Under the pieces are notes generated by a model. That model was not told the origin of the DNA. It made no database searches and was given only the letters and a program-made list of their open reading frames with translations. A DNA stretch of 64,000 nucleotides, taken from an uncultured bacterium. GTDB lineage: Bacteria > Planctomycetota > UBA1135 > GCA-002686595. The DNA is taken from the NCBI GenBank assembly GCA_937910685.1, contig CALEMP010000204.1, positions 23,402 to 87,401 of the forward strand, written 5' to 3'. A program made the position numbers and the translations under genes. Positions 51,575 through 60,639 of this stretch are shown piece by piece (the stretch's first letter is position 1; each line of letters opens with the position of its first letter).

Positions 51575-54487
51575 CTAGCCCTGGAAGGAGCCATTGAACG
51601 CGTCGCGAATCGAGTCGATCGAAAGATCCACCAGGGAGTCTCCGTTCATGTCGCTGATCTGAAGCCGTGATGCGGCCTGCACTTCGCCCAGTTGGGTTAC
51701 CGGGTGGGAACCGAGGGCTTCTTGGAACGGGGCCACTTGGTGGGGGGCAACCTCCACCAAAAAGCGCGTGGTGCTCTCGCTGAAGAGGGCGGAAGTCCTG
51801 TTCAAATCCTTTGCATAGGACAGCTGGATGGTTGCTCCCAGATCTCCGGCCATGGCGCTTTCGGCCAAGGCGACCCCGAGGCCACCCTCGGAAAGGTCGT
51901 GGCAGGTGCGCACCAAGCTGGCCTGCATGGCCGCGTGCAAGCACGCGAACAGGTCCGGGGACGTGCGTAAGTCCGGCCGGGGAACTTCGCCCCCGTCCAT
52001 GCCCAAGAGGGCGTGCAACTCGGATCCGCCCAATTGGTTCTTGGTCTCGCCAACCAGCATCAAAATGTTGCCGGCTTTCTTGAGGTCCATGGTCACGGCC
52101 TTGGTCACATCCGGCACGATCGAAAGGGCCGAGATCAAGAGGGTCGGCGGAATCGCGATGGTCTCGTCGCCCACCCGGTACTCGTTGTTGAGTGAGTCCT
52201 TGCCGCTGATGAAGGGTGTGCCCAGAGCCATGGCTGAGGCGTAACAACCCTTGGCCGCATGGACCAAGGAACCCAGGCGGTCGGGCTTGTTGCAGTTACC
52301 CCAGGAGAAATTATCCAGGAGTGATGTGTGGGTTGGATCGCCTCCGGCGGCCACCACGTTGCGCAGGGCTTCGTCGATGCAGGTCTCGGCCATGGCCCGG
52401 GGATCGAGTCGCCCATATCGGGCATTGGCCCCCAGACCGATGGCGGCACCTTTCTTTGAGCCAGGAACCGGGTGCAGGACGACCCCATCACTGGGGCCGT
52501 CATTGCGCACTCCGCTGGTGGGGCCGATCACGCGCTGGCCTTGGACCTCGTGGTCGAACTGGCGAATGATCCACTCTTTGTTGGCCAGGGTGGGCCGTTT
52601 GAGCAACTCCAATAGGGTTGCTCCCGGATCGTCCAAAACCGGCACCGCCGGGGTGGGCAAATCCGGCGCGGACCAGGTGGCCTTGCGGGTTTGGCGCGGG
52701 TTTCCCTCGTGCAGGAAATTCATGTTGATGTCCGCATGCACCACGCCTCCGTAGCGCAGCACCAGCCGGCCCGTGTCGGTGAAGTGACCGATAGCCGTGG
52801 CCGTAGCTCCTTCTGCATCAAAGATCTTGATGCAGGCCTCTAGGTCTTCCGGCGGAACCGACAAAACCATGCGCTCCTGGGCTTCACTGATCCAGATTTC
52901 CTCTGGGGAGAGGCCCGGGTATTTGAGCGGCACCAGATCTAGGTCCACTTCTGCTCCGCACTCGGCACCCATCTCGCCCACGGCGCTGGATAGGCCTCCT
53001 GCGCCGCAGTCCGTCAGGCCGCGGAAGAGTCGCGCATCCCGAGCAGCGAGCAATCCGTCCAGCACCTTTTTCTCGGTGATTGGGTCGCCAATTTGCACCG
53101 CTCCGGCGCTTTGGGTCTCGGAGTCTTCATGCAACTCCACACTGGAGAAGGTCGCCCCGTGGATTCCATCCCGGCCCGTACGGCCGCCGACGGTCACGAT
53201 CACATCCCCGGGCCTCACTTCTTTGGTGGCGGCCCAGCGCGGCATCAAGCCCACCGTGCCCGCGTAGACCAACGGGTTTGCTGTGTAGCCCTCATGGAAC
53301 CAAACACCACCGGCCACCGTGGGAATGCCCATGCGGTTGCCGTAGTCGCGCACACCGGCCACGACCCCTCGCAAAATACGCGAGGGATGCATGGAGCCCC
53401 GGGGGACTTGGTCGGGGGCAAGGTCCGGCGGGCCCACAAAGAAGGCGTCCAAGTTGGCGATTGGCTTGGCGCCCATGCCGACCCCCAGGATGTCGCGCAC
53501 AACACCACCAATTCCCGTGCCAGCGCCCCCGTAGGGGTCAATCGCGCTGGGGTGATTGTGTGTTTCGACCTTCATGGAAAGGTCCCAAGTTTCCCCGTCC
53601 ACATGATCAAACTCGACGATGCCCGCGTTGTCATGGAAGACGCTGATGCACCATGGCTTGTCCAATTCGTAAGTGGCCTTGGCGATGGTGGACTTGAGTA
53701 GGTTGTCGATCACCTCTCCGTCCATCTCGATCAGGCCGCGAAATGTTTTGTGCTGGCAGTGTTCGCTCCAGGTCTGGGCCAGGGTTTCGAGTTCGCAAGA
53801 TGTGGGCTCGCGACCTTGGTCTGCAAAGTGCTCTTGAATCGTCAGCATTTCTGCCGCGTCCAGGGAAAGCAGGCCATCGTTGGAAAGCTGCACCAGGGCC
53901 GCTTCATCGAGCTTCAAGAGCGGGACATCCACAACCCCGTGACCTTCGGCCTCGGCGGGTCGTCCGTAGTACAGGGTCTCGTCATCAATCGATACCGCAT
54001 CAATGACCACGTTGGCCAGCACGCGCTTGGAGAGTTGGCTGAGGTGTTCTTCAGCCGGGCGGGTTTGCATTTCCCAGGCCTGGAAAGTCGTGACCAAAAG
54101 GTCCTCTTCGGTGACGGGGGCAATGCCCGCGGTGTGCAGGGCGCGCTCCAGGGTCTGGCTCACGGGATCGGTGACTCCGGGTTTGCGTGCCACCAAGACA
54201 AAGGCGGCACCTTCCCGGGCGGGCATTTCCCCTGGGGCGGTGATTCGCGCCACATCAAGCACAGGGTCCGCGAGCAATTCGCGCACGGTTCGCAGGACCT
54301 GGGTCTCGTCGAATTCCGGAGGAAGCAGGTAGCCTCGACCCAGCCGCAGATCGCTGATGCTGGAGAGGCCTAGGGCTTGGGCGGCGGCAAGGGCGTGGGT
54401 GCCCTCGGGATCATCGACTGTTGGGCGTCGGAAGACTTCCACGCGCCACGCCTGGGGCGGGGCCGGAGAAATGGTGACAGGGGCCAT
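51575..54487 (-). CDS. purL: Phosphoribosylformylglycinamidine synthase, synthetase subunit with N-terminal PurS-like region
   Basis: This encodes 970 residues from ATG 54487; TTG 54568 with GAGGTGA just ahead is an alternative adding 27 disordered residues. The AIR-synthase-type core is clear: TWSEHCQHKTF, KVETHNHPSAIDPYGGAGTGIGGVVRD, GGRTGRDGIHGATFSS, LTDCGAGGLSSAVGEMG, CHDLSEGGLGVALAE. Before the core, roughly 180 residues look like two PurS-type modules in tandem (WRVEVFRRPTVDDPEGTHALAAAQALGL and FVLVARKPGVTDPVSQTLERALHTAGI). Small-type PurL normally needs a separate PurS, so a fusion would make this self-sufficient. It catalyses FGAR amidation with PurQ. Confidence 0.93.
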   Translation of the reverse strand: MAPVTISPAPPQAWRVEVFRRPTVDDPEGTHALAAAQALGLSSISDLRLGRGYLLPPEFDETQVLRTVRELLADPVLDVARITAPGEMPAREGAAFVLVARKPGVTDPVSQTLERALHTAGIAPVTEEDLLVTTFQAWEMQTRPAEEHLSQLSKRVLANVVIDAVSIDDETLYYGRPAEAEGHGVVDVPLLKLDEAALVQLSNDGLLSLDAAEMLTIQEHFADQGREPTSCELETLAQTWSEHCQHKTFRGLIEMDGEVIDNLLKSTIAKATYELDKPWCISVFHDNAGIVEFDHVDGETWDLSMKVETHNHPSAIDPYGGAGTGIGGVVRDILGVGMGAKPIANLDAFFVGPPDLAPDQVPRGSMHPSRILRGVVAGVRDYGNRMGIPTVAGGVWFHEGYTANPLVYAGTVGLMPRWAATKEVRPGDVIVTVGGRTGRDGIHGATFSSVELHEDSETQSAGAVQIGDPITEKKVLDGLLAARDARLFRGLTDCGAGGLSSAVGEMGAECGAEVDLDLVPLKYPGLSPEEIWISEAQERMVLSVPPEDLEACIKIFDAEGATATAIGHFTDTGRLVLRYGGVVHADINMNFLHEGNPRQTRKATWSAPDLPTPAVPVLDDPGATLLELLKRPTLANKEWIIRQFDHEVQGQRVIGPTSGVRNDGPSDGVVLHPVPGSKKGAAIGLGANARYGRLDPRAMAETCIDEALRNVVAAGGDPTHTSLLDNFSWGNCNKPDRLGSLVHAAKGCYASAMALGTPFISGKDSLNNEYRVGDETIAIPPTLLISALSIVPDVTKAVTMDLKKAGNILMLVGETKNQLGGSELHALLGMDGGEVPRPDLRTSPDLFACLHAAMQASLVRTCHDLSEGGLGVALAESAMAGDLGATIQLSYAKDLNRTSALFSESTTRFLVEVAPHQVAPFQEALGSHPVTQLGEVQAASRLQISDMNGDSLVDLSIDSIRDAFNGSFQG

Positions 54488-54672
54488 GGGGGGAGCGCTG
54501 GGCAGGGGGGGAAGGGCTCTGGGAGGGGCTTGATTTTGAGGGGAGTGTACCGATTTTCCGGGCTCCAATCACCTCTGAAGCTGGGACAGCCCAGCAGGAA
54601 TCTGGCCTTCTTCCTGCAGGGCCTCTTGCTCCAGGCGCTCCCTTGGGTGAGGATAGGCACAGGAGATATCCC

Positions 54673-55683
54673 TTGAGCAGCCCCAAGAAACCCGACACCA
54701 GTCCCGGAATGGCCTTTGAGCGGCCGATCCAAGAGTTTGAATCCCAACTGCGCGAGCTGGAGGAGTTGGCCGAGACCACAGAGCTTGACATTTCGGAAGA
54801 GCTCGTGGCCGTGCGCAAAAAAATCGCCCTGGCGATTCAGGTGACCTACGCGGACCTTTCAGCCTGGAATCAGGTCAATGTGGCGCGTCAGCCCGAGCGC
54901 CCCGTGACCAGCGACTATATCGCCCATTTGTTTGATGACTTCGTCGAGCTGCACGGGGACAAGATGTATGGGGATGACGCTGCCATCGTGACTGGGCTGG
55001 CGACTCTCCAGGGCCGCAGGTTCTTGCTTGTGGCCCATCGCAAGGGGCGTACCACCAAGGAGCGGCTTGAGACCAATTTCGGCTGCGCCCACCCTGAGGG
55101 CTATCGCAAGGCCCTACGTAAGATGCGCCTGGCTGAGAAAATGGGCCTGCCCATCGTGACCTTCATCAACACCCCCGGGGCCTATCCTGGTATCGGTGCC
55201 GAGGAACGCGGCCAGGCCACTGCAATCGCCGAGAACATCTTGGAAATGTTCCGCATCAAAACACCCATCCTGACCATCGTGATCGGCGAGGGAGGGTCCG
55301 GTGGAGCCCTGGGCATCGGCATTGGCGATCGGGTGCTGATGATGCAATACTCCTACTATTCGGTGATCAGTCCCGAGGGCTGTGCCGCGATTCTGTGGAA
55401 GGATGGCGCCCGCACCCCCGAGGCCGCTGAAGCTCTGCAATTGACCGCGCCCACCTTGATCGAGCTGGGCATCGTGGACGGCATCGTTCCCGAGCCCGCC
55501 GGTGGCGCACACCGGGACCGGGAGCAAACCATGAAGAACATGGCCCGGGCGATCACGGACCACCTGGACGAATTGGGCCAGATTCCGGCAGACGAGCTGC
55601 TCGCCGCCCGGCGCGAGAAATTCCGCCGGATCGGGTCCTTGGAAAACCGCTTTCCGATTTTGACCCCCAGCGAGAGCTTCTGA
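54673..55683 (+). CDS. accA: Acetyl-CoA carboxylase carboxyltransferase subunit alpha
   Basis: This encodes 336 residues if started at TTG 54673, which has AGGAG seven bases upstream (54661-54665). ATG 54709 is an alternative without a ribosome site. AccA hallmarks are FERPIQEFESQLRELEELA, RFLLVAHRKGRTTKERLETNFGCAHPEGYRKALR, PIVTFINTPGAYPGIGAEERGQ and VIGEGGSGGALGIGIGD. It transfers carboxyl from biotin to acetyl-CoA with AccD, the first step of fatty-acid synthesis, in the cytoplasm. accD is not in the window. It is divergent from purL. Confidence 0.95.
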   Translation: MSSPKKPDTSPGMAFERPIQEFESQLRELEELAETTELDISEELVAVRKKIALAIQVTYADLSAWNQVNVARQPERPVTSDYIAHLFDDFVELHGDKMYGDDAAIVTGLATLQGRRFLLVAHRKGRTTKERLETNFGCAHPEGYRKALRKMRLAEKMGLPIVTFINTPGAYPGIGAEERGQATAIAENILEMFRIKTPILTIVIGEGGSGGALGIGIGDRVLMMQYSYYSVISPEGCAAILWKDGARTPEAAEALQLTAPTLIELGIVDGIVPEPAGGAHRDREQTMKNMARAITDHLDELGQIPADELLAARREKFRRIGSLENRFPILTPSESF

Positions 55684-55960
55684 GAAGCCTTGGGGGCAGG
55701 TGTGGCCCAGGTTGATGCGGATCATTGAGGATCTTGCAATTAGAATCTAACGGCCTTGCGGGGCCTTCGTAGGGTGACCTATGGCCCGACCGATCCGAAC
55801 CAACCTGCGTCCCAACCTGGGGGCTACCTCCGGGGCATCCAGGGTGAGGCAATGGAGAAAAGGTCCTGGGAAAGGCTGGACGGCCAGAAAGTCTGCTGCC
55901 GATGAATACCCGTTGTCCGGGGGTTACACTCGTACCCCGCCGGAACAGTCGGAGCGACCC

Positions 55961-56653
55961 ATGCAGAAGCCAGAAACCCAGCCCCAGTCACGGCTCCAGT
56001 CGCCTGAGCCCCCTGAGTCATCCGCTCAGCGAGCGGATGATCGGGCCCGGGACCATGAGCTGGTTCGCCAGGCCCAGGCGGGGGAGGAACAAGCTTTTCG
56101 TGGGCTGGTGCAGCGTCACGAAGCCCGCGCCCAACGGGTAGCACGCAAGATGGTGCCCTCGGAGGAAGATGCCAGGGACCTGTGCCAAGAGGCCTTCTTC
56201 CGGGTTTTTCGTCACCTAGAGCGCTTCGATTTCCAATACGCATTCTCTACTTGGCTTTATCGCATCGTGACCAACTTGGCCATCGACCACCTGCGTAAGC
56301 GACGGCCCACCTCGTCCCTGGTGGGCAGCGGCGAAGACGAGCCCTCCATCGACTTGCCGGATGAGCGGGTGGCGGATCCGTCCGATCAGATGTCGGCCGA
56401 AGAAACCAAACTGGAAGTTCACGCGGTGCTGCAAACCCTCGCACCGCACTTTCAATCCGTGATGGCCCTGCGCGAAATCGAAGGCTTGGGCTGTCCTGAA
56501 ATCGCCGAGATCGTGGGCGCAACCCACGTGACCGTGCGCTGGCGTTTGCACCGGGCGCGCAAGTTGTTCTTGGAAGAATGGCAACGCCGCGAGCGCATAT
56601 GTGCTTCTGGATCCGACTCAAATGCTGCCAACGACCCCTCGGCTCGCCCGTAG
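55961..56653 (+). CDS. ECF-type RNA polymerase sigma factor
   Basis: This encodes 230 residues from ATG 55961 (GGAG eight bases ahead). Region 2 is LVRQAQAGEEQAFRGLVQRHEARAQRVARKMV through DARDLCQEAFFRVFRHLERFDFQYAFSTWLYRIVTNLAIDHLRKR; region 4 is LQTLAPHFQSVMALREIEGLGCPEIAEIVGATHVTVRWRLHRARKLF. It directs RNA polymerase to stress-type promoters and is probably held inactive by the membrane anti-sigma encoded 29 bases downstream. The frame above the start, to 55781, was rejected. The 277 bp before it contain no gene. Confidence 0.93.
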   Translation: MQKPETQPQSRLQSPEPPESSAQRADDRARDHELVRQAQAGEEQAFRGLVQRHEARAQRVARKMVPSEEDARDLCQEAFFRVFRHLERFDFQYAFSTWLYRIVTNLAIDHLRKRRPTSSLVGSGEDEPSIDLPDERVADPSDQMSAEETKLEVHAVLQTLAPHFQSVMALREIEGLGCPEIAEIVGATHVTVRWRLHRARKLFLEEWQRRERICASGSDSNAANDPSARP

Positions 56654-56682
56654 GAAGCTCTGCCTAAAGAAGACCTATATTT

Positions 56683-57297
56683 ATGATGAACCCCCTCGAC
56701 AGCCCCTGCACTGAGATCCGCTCCGCTTTCCCACTTTATGTGGGGGGGGACTTGGACCCCGAAGAGGGTGCCGCCATCGAGCAGCACATCGACCGCTGCC
56801 CTGCCTGTGCCATTTCTATGGAACCGTGGATCACCATGCGTGGTCATCTTGACCGTGAGGCGCAAGAGGTCCGTGAGGCCCAGGTTCCCTCCCTATGGAA
56901 CGGGGTGCGTGCCCAAATGCAACGGGAGGGATTGCTAGAGCCGGCGGCGGCTCTCAGTGGAATGGGGCGTGTGATGGGTGCCCCGCGATTTGCCTTGGTG
57001 GGAACCCTGGCTGCCGCTGCGGCCCTATTGGTGTTCAGCGTGTTCTTCCAATCCTCTGACCCGGGCCTGGCTGAAGAGCAAGCCCTCGTCTCGGGAACCC
57101 CCGGATTGTCCGTGGGAACGATGGTTTTGGCGCCCCTAGAGGAATCGCCCTTGGGCGTCCCGTCGGGCCTTGCCCTGCGCAAGGCGGATCCGGCCGATCG
57201 TCCCCTGGCGGAAGGCGCGGTGGAAGTGCTGCATAACCTGCGTGCCTCTGGTAGGGGCTTGAATCGTGGCTCCAACCGTTTGACCAGCGGTCACTAG
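56683..57297 (+). CDS. Zinc-finger (zf-HC2) anti-sigma factor
   Basis: This encodes 204 residues. The N-terminal zinc module has HIDRCPAC, the HxxxCxxC signature, after CTEIRSAFPLYVGGDLDPEEG. One transmembrane helix (ALVGTLAAAAALLVFSVFF, about 107-125) separates it from a periplasmic tail that is short, polar and Gly/Ser-rich. The usual arrangement is that the cytoplasmic zinc domain binds the ECF sigma until a signal reaches the tail. Coupling with the sigma gene is by proximity (29 bases). Confidence 0.9.
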   Translation: MMNPLDSPCTEIRSAFPLYVGGDLDPEEGAAIEQHIDRCPACAISMEPWITMRGHLDREAQEVREAQVPSLWNGVRAQMQREGLLEPAAALSGMGRVMGAPRFALVGTLAAAAALLVFSVFFQSSDPGLAEEQALVSGTPGLSVGTMVLAPLEESPLGVPSGLALRKADPADRPLAEGAVEVLHNLRASGRGLNRGSNRLTSGH

Positions 57298-57520
57298 GGT
57301 CCCGGCGGGACCTGGCCCAGTCTGTGAGGCCCGCACTCCTTTGCGTTTTAAGAGGCCCCTTTGGTACGGATTTTCGCCGCCCAAGGGGTTTCTCCGTGCC
57401 TGGATGGGGGGGCCAGACGGAAAAGTCGATTCCGAGGTCCAAAGCCTGAAGTCTGCTTCCCGGGTAGGACGATAGATCGGGGGTTCCCTCCCTCTCATTC
57501 CCACCTTCCTCCCCGCTGCC

Positions 57521-59137
57521 ATGACTTCCGACGCCCGCCAGCCCTCTGGCAATGGTCCCATTCCTGCTGGAGTAACTCTTCACGGGGACTCCCATGGGGT
57601 GATTCTAAGTCCGGGCGCCCTGGGATTTGTGGCGGATTTGGAGCGCGCCCACCGCAGCCGTCGGCGTGAGCTCTTGGCCGCGCGGGAACAGCGCCAAGCT
57701 CGCTTTGATGCGGGAGACTTGCCTGACTTTTTGGCAGAGACCCAGTCCGTGCGCGACGGGGACTGGCGCATTGCTTCCACGCCCAAGGATCTCACCGACC
57801 GCAGGGTGGAGATCACAGGGCCCGTTGATCGAAAGATGGTGATCAATGCCCTGAACTCCGGTGCTCGGGTGTTCATGGCGGATTTCGAGGACTCTTGCTC
57901 GCCCACCTGGGATAACTTGATTGAGGGTCAGCAGAACTTGATGGACGCGGTGCGCCGCGAGATCGACTTTGTACACCCTGACACAGGGAAGGCCTATGCC
58001 TTGAACGAAGAGGTCGCCACCCTGATGGTGCGACCCCGCGGCTGGCACCTGGTCGAGAATCACCTCCATGTGGACGGCCAGCCCGTGTCCGCCTCGATCT
58101 TTGACTTTGCCCTCTATCTGTGGCACAACGCCCACGAGCTGAGGCGTCAAGGCAGCGGCCCATACTTTTACTTGCCCAAGATCGAGAGTCACCTTGAAGC
58201 GCGTCTTTGGGAAGACGTGTTTGTGCAGGCCCAAGAGGCCCTCGAACTCCCCAAGGGAACGATCAAAGTCACGGTGCTTATCGAGACTTTGCCTGCGGCT
58301 TTTGAGATGGACGAGATCCTCTTCGAACTGCGCAACCACATCGTGGGTTTGAACTGCGGCCGTTGGGATTACATTTTCAGCTTCATCAAGACCACCCGTA
58401 ATCACGCGGATTGCGTGATGCCCGATCGAGGCAGCGTGGGTATGGACCGACGTTTCTTGAGGGGCTACTCTCAGTTGCTGGTGGAAACCTGCCACCGCCG
58501 GGGTGCCCATGCCATGGGCGGCATGGCGGCCCAGATTCCGATCCGCGGAGATGACGAGGCCAACGCCTTGGCCATGGCCAAGGTTACCGCCGACAAGCGT
58601 CGTGAGGTGGAGAACGGCCATGACGGTACCTGGGTGGCACACCCGGGCTTGATGCCCCTGGCCTTTCAGGAATTCGACGCGGGCATGCCCAGCCCCAATC
58701 AAATCAATCTCCCCCGGGATCCCTCGGGCATCGTGCGTGAGGACCTGCTCAGCGTCCCCGTGGGCACGATCAGCATGGCCGGGGTCCGTTCAAACCTGTC
58801 CGTGGGTTTGCGCTACATGGCCGCATGGCTTTGTGGAAACGGTTGCGTGCCCATCGATCACCTGATGGAAGACGCGGCTACAGCCGAGATCTCGCGCTCA
58901 CAGCTTTGGCAGTGGCGCCGTCACGAGGCCCAGACCGTGGAAGGACTCACCGTTGACTCCGATCTTTTGCGCACCGAGTTAGCCCAGACCCTCGCAGATC
59001 TGCGTGCGGACTTGGGCGACATCGCTTACACCCGCGGGCGCTTCGGCCTAGCGGGGGAACTCTTTGAGGGTCAAATCCTAGCAAAGGAAATGCCCGCCTT
59101 CTTAACCCTTGAAGCCTACGAACACCTTGCGAACTGA
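57521..59137 (+). CDS. aceB: Malate synthase
   Basis: This encodes 538 residues, the usual length of the A-type enzyme. Diagnostic stretches are VFMADFEDSCSPTWDNLIEGQ, GWHLVENHLHVDGQPVSASIFDFALYLWHN, KVTVLIETLPAAFEMDEILFELRNHIVGLNCGRWDYIFSFIKT, and GAHAMGGMAAQIPI. It condenses glyoxylate and acetyl-CoA to malate in the glyoxylate shunt, allowing growth on C2 compounds or fatty acids. The isocitrate lyase gene follows 72 bases downstream. The 223 bp before it have no gene. Confidence 0.96.
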   Translation: MTSDARQPSGNGPIPAGVTLHGDSHGVILSPGALGFVADLERAHRSRRRELLAAREQRQARFDAGDLPDFLAETQSVRDGDWRIASTPKDLTDRRVEITGPVDRKMVINALNSGARVFMADFEDSCSPTWDNLIEGQQNLMDAVRREIDFVHPDTGKAYALNEEVATLMVRPRGWHLVENHLHVDGQPVSASIFDFALYLWHNAHELRRQGSGPYFYLPKIESHLEARLWEDVFVQAQEALELPKGTIKVTVLIETLPAAFEMDEILFELRNHIVGLNCGRWDYIFSFIKTTRNHADCVMPDRGSVGMDRRFLRGYSQLLVETCHRRGAHAMGGMAAQIPIRGDDEANALAMAKVTADKRREVENGHDGTWVAHPGLMPLAFQEFDAGMPSPNQINLPRDPSGIVREDLLSVPVGTISMAGVRSNLSVGLRYMAAWLCGNGCVPIDHLMEDAATAEISRSQLWQWRRHEAQTVEGLTVDSDLLRTELAQTLADLRADLGDIAYTRGRFGLAGELFEGQILAKEMPAFLTLEAYEHLAN

Positions 59138-59209
59138 TTCGCTTGGCCCCAACTGCAGCCCCTCTCAGGCCCACCCGTGACAAATCCGAAAAGAACCTCA
59201 CTTGATTCC

Positions 59210-60505
59210 ATGACTAACCCCTATCAACCCAACTGGTCCGACCAATCCGATCTTGCCCCTAGCCGTTTCGACGGTATCAAACGGGACTATAGCCCCGCTG
59301 ATGTGGAGGCCCTGCGCGGCTCCGTCACGGTGCGCAATACCCTGGCCGAACTGGGCGCTGAGCGCCTCTGGGGTTTGCTGCACGAAGACAAGCACATCAA
59401 CGCCCTCGGTGCCTTGACCGGCAACCAAGCCATGCAGCAGGTGAAAGCGGGCCTCAAGGCGATCTACCTGTCCGGTTGGCAAGTGGCCGCAGACGCCAAC
59501 GTGGCTGGCCAGATGTACCCCGATCAAAGTCTCTACCCCGCAAACAGCGTGCCCCAAGTGGTCAAGCGCATCAACCAGTGCCTGCAGCGTGCGGATCAAG
59601 TGACCCACGCGGAAGGCGACGACTCGGTGCAGTGGTTTGCGCCCATCGTGGCCGACGCCGAAGCTGGCTTTGGCGGTCCCTTGAATGCTTTTGAGCTCAT
59701 GAAGGGCATGATCGAAGCGGGCGCTGCTGGCGTGCACTTCGAAGACCAATTGGCGTCCGAGAAAAAGTGCGGCCACCTAGGTGGCAAGGTCTTGGTGCCC
59801 ACCCAGACTTTCATTCGCACCCTGAACGCGGCTCGCTTGGCGGCGGACGTTTGCGGCGTGCCCACGGTTCTCGTGGCCCGTACGGACGCGGATGCAGCAG
59901 CCCTCATCACCAGCGATGTGGATCCCCGGGACACGGAGTTCCTGACCGGTGATCGGACCCCTGAAGGCTTCTTCGCCACGAAGCCCGGCATCGAGCAGGC
60001 GATCTCTCGAGGATTGTCCTACGCGCCCTACGCCGATGTGATTTGGTGTGAAACCAGTCACCCGGACCTGGCCCAGGCCAAGCAGTTTGCGGATGCGATT
60101 CACGCCCAATTCCCCGGGAAGCTTCTGGCTTACAACTGCTCTCCTTCGTTCAACTGGGAAGCCCACTTGGACGCGGACACCATTGCCCGTTTCCAGGACG
60201 AGCTGGGTGCCATGGGGTACAAATTCCAATTCGTAACCCTCGCGGGCTTCCACGCCCTGAACCACTCGATGTTCGAGTTGGCCAACGGTTATCGGGACGA
60301 GGGCATGAAAGCCTACTCCCGATTGCAGCAGGCAGAGTTCGCCAGCGAAGAGGCGGGCTACACTGCCACGCGCCACCAGCGGGAAGTGGGAACCGGGTAC
60401 TTCGATCGAGTGGCCCAGGCAGTGAGCGGCGGTAAGTCCTCCACCACAGCCATGGAAGGTTCCACAGAAACCGCCCAGTTCAAGGGCGACGGTGAAGCAG
60501 CCTGA
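59210..60505 (+). CDS. aceA: Isocitrate lyase
   Basis: This encodes 431 residues from ATG 59210; GTG 59177 is an alternative start. Family features include [29 protein letters not shown], the metal segment [37 protein letters not shown], and the active-site KKCGH with Cys187. It cleaves isocitrate to glyoxylate and succinate and works with malate synthase encoded just upstream. A strong GC hairpin at 60568-60601 lies after it. Confidence 0.97.
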   Translation: MTNPYQPNWSDQSDLAPSRFDGIKRDYSPADVEALRGSVTVRNTLAELGAERLWGLLHEDKHINALGALTGNQAMQQVKAGLKAIYLSGWQVAADANVAGQMYPDQSLYPANSVPQVVKRINQCLQRADQVTHAEGDDSVQWFAPIVADAEAGFGGPLNAFELMKGMIEAGAAGVHFEDQLASEKKCGHLGGKVLVPTQTFIRTLNAARLAADVCGVPTVLVARTDADAAALITSDVDPRDTEFLTGDRTPEGFFATKPGIEQAISRGLSYAPYADVIWCETSHPDLAQAKQFADAIHAQFPGKLLAYNCSPSFNWEAHLDADTIARFQDELGAMGYKFQFVTLAGFHALNHSMFELANGYRDEGMKAYSRLQQAEFASEEAGYTATRHQREVGTGYFDRVAQAVSGGKSSTTAMEGSTETAQFKGDGEAA

Positions 60506-60567
60506 GTTCCAGGCAGTCATGATCGAATCCAGGCCCTCGGGGCTGAGTGGGTTCATTCGTTAACCTT

Positions 60568-60601
60568 GCCGCCGCCCTGGAAGTGATTCCTGGGCGGCGG
60601 C
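60568..60601 (+). terminator. Hairpin after aceA, terminator-like
   Basis: A perfect 10-bp stem (GCCGCCGCCC, 60568-60577, with GGGCGGCGGC, 60592-60601) has a 14-base loop. The following sequence is only modestly T-rich (TCCTGTTG), so it may be a terminator or another RNA structure before the dehydrogenase gene. Confidence 0.5.
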
Positions 60602-60639
60602 TCCTGTTGCGGGAGGGGCTTGGGCGCTATCCTAGCCCC

